DNA of 6,433 bases from the NCBI GenBank assembly GCA_023437255.1, contig JAEZGR010000321.1, positions 1 through 6,433 on the forward strand. The letters run 5' to 3'. The notes under the pieces are model-generated. The model made no database searches and was not told the origin of the DNA. It saw only the letters and a program-made list of their open reading frames with translations. Positions within the stretch are counted from its first letter, which is position 1, and each line of letters starts with the position of its first letter. This DNA comes from Pseudomonadota bacterium. GTDB lineage: Bacteria; Pseudomonadota; Gammaproteobacteria; Burkholderiales; Burkholderiaceae_B. Below are positions 4,860-6,433 of the stretch, piece after piece. The translations under genes were made by a program, and so were the position numbers.

Positions 4860-6433
4860 ATGAATCGAGCAACCACCCGCAAGGCACAACGCATCCTGAA
4901 CGAGCAGTTCGGCATTACCGATTTGCGCCCCGGCCAGAAAGAAGTCATCGACCACATCATGGCGGGGCATGACACGCTGGCCGTCATGCCCACGGGCAGT
5001 GGCAAGTCGCTGTGCTACCAATTGCCGGCCCTGTGCGTATCCGGTGTCACCGTCGTCGTCTCCCCGCTTATCGCACTCATGCAGGACCAGGAAGAAAAGC
5101 TGGCCGAACTCGGCGTCAAGACAGCCGTCTTCAACAGCACCACCCCCGCGGCCATACTGCGCGAGCATCTTGAAAGTGCCGCCCGGTACCGGAACTCGGT
5201 CTTCATGACAACGCCGGAACATCTGTCCAACGAAGACTTCATGACCTGGCTGAAAGGCCATGAGGTGAGTCTTTTCGTGGTCGATGAGGCCCATTGCATC
5301 TCGCAGTGGGGTCACGATTTTCGTCCCGCATTTCTCGACATCCCCACAGCGATTCGCGAGCTTGGCTTCCCTCCGGTGCTGGCGCTCACCGCCACTGCCA
5401 CCGACGAGGTGGTCCACGACATCGGCGCACAGCTGGGGCTGCGGGCGATGTGCGTGATCAAGACGGGCGTGTACCGCGACAATCTCGATTACGCCGTGCG
5501 TCAGGTCACCGGTGAAGAGGAGCGCCAGGAAGCATTGCTGGAAATGCTGCAGGAGACGGATGGTTCCTCGATTGTGTACACCGCCACCGTCAAGGCCGCT
5601 ACGACACTGCACGCGCTGCTCGCCGAAGCCGGCCTTTCTGTGGCGCTGTATCACGGTCGCCTCTCCAAGGGCACGCGTTCCGAGAACCAGGACGCCTTCA
5701 TGTCGGGGAGGGTACGTATCATGGTGGCCACCAACGCATTCGGCATGGGCATCGACAAGCCCGACGTACGTCTGGTGGTGCACGCTCAGATTCCCGGTAG
5801 CGTCGACGCCTATTATCAGGAGTCGGGGCGCGCCGGCCGCGACGGTGAGCCGGCGCGCTGCGTATTGATCCATGAAGAAAAAGACAAACGGATCCAGCAG
5901 TTCTTCCTGATCAACCGTTACCCGTCCGAGGCCATGGTGGAGCAGGTCGTGGAAGCCCTGGCCGCTACAGACAAGCCCATGGCGTTTGACGCGCTGCGTA
6001 ACGCGGTGCCCGACGCGCCCTTGCGCAAGTTACAGGTCGCGCTGAAGATGCTCGGTGACGCCGGCCTGGTCGAGAAGAACGGGAAACATCTCTTGCTGGT
6101 GCCCTCTGATGACCCGCGTGCCCGCGCGACAGTGGCTGCGCAACAGTACAAAGACCGCGAAGCGCGTGACCGGGAGGTGCTCGGCGCCATGGTCGCCTAT
6201 GCCCGTAGCGGTCAATGCCGTTGGCAGCTGCTGCTCGAGTACTTTGGCGACACACCGCAGTGGGATCGATGCAATCATTGCGACAGCTGTCGGCATGCGC
6301 GCGACGCCGAGGTGCTGGCTCACCAACTCGAAGACCAGCCCTCCACGCAAGCCGAGCCCGAGGTTGCGCGACCCCGCTTTGAACCGGGCGATCGCGTCGC
6401 CGTCCGCCGTCATGGCGCCGGCGTGGTTGAAGC
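4860..6433 (+). CDS. recQ: RecQ-family ATP-dependent DNA helicase (3' end beyond window)
   Basis: A 3'-5' superfamily 2 DNA helicase acting in recombination and replication repair; 524 complete codons are visible with no stop. Motif 0 FGITDLRPGQ (17-26), Walker A MPTGSGKS (43-50), DEAH (142-145), the RecQ aromatic-rich loop CISQWGHDFRP (146-156), motif III LALTATA (174-180), YHGRLS (264-269), motif V ATNAFGMGIDKPDVR (290-304) and motif VI QESGRAGRDG (320-329) are all present. The zinc module has C453, C471, C474 and C477 in CRWQLLLEYFG ... CNHCDSC. Unlike E. coli RecQ, a winged-helix-like segment of about 60 residues (357-414) lies before the zinc module rather than after it. No HRDC domain is seen so far; the visible end, RFEPGDRVAVRRHGAGVV, starts a small basic beta-rich tail. 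The ATG at 4860 starts just before motif 0; no clear ribosome binding site precedes it. The gene symbol marks the family; orthology to E. coli recQ is less certain. Confidence 0.93.
   Translation, partial: MNRATTRKAQRILNEQFGITDLRPGQKEVIDHIMAGHDTLAVMPTGSGKSLCYQLPALCVSGVTVVVSPLIALMQDQEEKLAELGVKTAVFNSTTPAAILREHLESAARYRNSVFMTTPEHLSNEDFMTWLKGHEVSLFVVDEAHCISQWGHDFRPAFLDIPTAIRELGFPPVLALTATATDEVVHDIGAQLGLRAMCVIKTGVYRDNLDYAVRQVTGEEERQEALLEMLQETDGSSIVYTATVKAATTLHALLAEAGLSVALYHGRLSKGTRSENQDAFMSGRVRIMVATNAFGMGIDKPDVRLVVHAQIPGSVDAYYQESGRAGRDGEPARCVLIHEEKDKRIQQFFLINRYPSEAMVEQVVEALAATDKPMAFDALRNAVPDAPLRKLQVALKMLGDAGLVEKNGKHLLLVPSDDPRARATVAAQQYKDREARDREVLGAMVAYARSGQCRWQLLLEYFGDTPQWDRCNHCDSCRHARDAEVLAHQLEDQPSTQAEPEVARPRFEPGDRVAVRRHGAGVVE

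Noticed and set aside
4707..5873. A 388-residue open frame on the minus strand opposite recQ
   Set aside because: It is antisense to the unambiguous RecQ helicase core, whose motifs run in order through the region. Its own translation is His/Gly/Arg-rich and matches no family; long antisense frames are common in GC-rich genes.
1..6433. Mobile elements, CRISPR arrays, tRNA or rRNA genes, anti-phage gene cluster
   Set aside because: No transposase or integrase, no regularly spaced direct repeats and no tRNA-like cloverleaf were recognised. RecQ and DUF488 here have ordinary housekeeping-type context rather than a defence-island setting.

Overview
The window looks like chromosomal DNA of a GC-rich proteobacterium. 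The codon usage, a NarL-type response regulator paired with a 7TMR-DISM histidine kinase, and the style of the RecQ protein fit a betaproteobacterium of the Burkholderiales (Alcaligenaceae-like). That placement is by impression of protein style, not by a database match. No mobile element, RNA gene or CRISPR array is visible.

Layout. (1) Positions 1-373: a small exported protein on the minus strand with a hairpin terminator after its stop. (2) Positions 374-679: an AT-richer divergent intergenic region holding several perfect palindromes and, nearer the next gene, two perfect inverted repeats in the probable mRNA leader. (3) Positions 680-4015: a compact plus-strand operon of response regulator, membrane histidine kinase and SAM-dependent methyltransferase. 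The first two genes overlap by 4 bases (GTGA) and the third begins at the kinase stop. A short GC hairpin followed by TTTT lies just after it. (4) Positions 4032-4565: a DUF488-family gene on the minus strand, convergent with the methyltransferase. (5) Positions 4566-4859: a divergent intergenic region. (6) From 4860 to the window end: a RecQ-family DNA helicase gene, cut off by the window edge, so its C-terminus is not seen.

How the genes may work together. The kinase has a signal peptide, a periplasmic beta-sandwich resembling a glycoside hydrolase family 2 sugar-binding fold, seven membrane segments, and a HisKA_3/HATPase core with its key residues. It should phosphorylate the neighbouring LuxR-type regulator at Asp67. 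The signal and target genes are unknown. The divergent small secreted protein and the palindromes between it and the regulator make that intergenic region the first place to look for a regulator binding site. The methyltransferase is probably co-expressed with the two-component pair. DUF488 and RecQ appear to be separate transcription units.

Most of the window is readily assigned to known families. The least ordinary features are the palindrome-dense control region, the structured regulator leader without a clear ribosome binding site, the long linker in the regulator, and a RecQ with a winged-helix-like segment placed before its zinc module.
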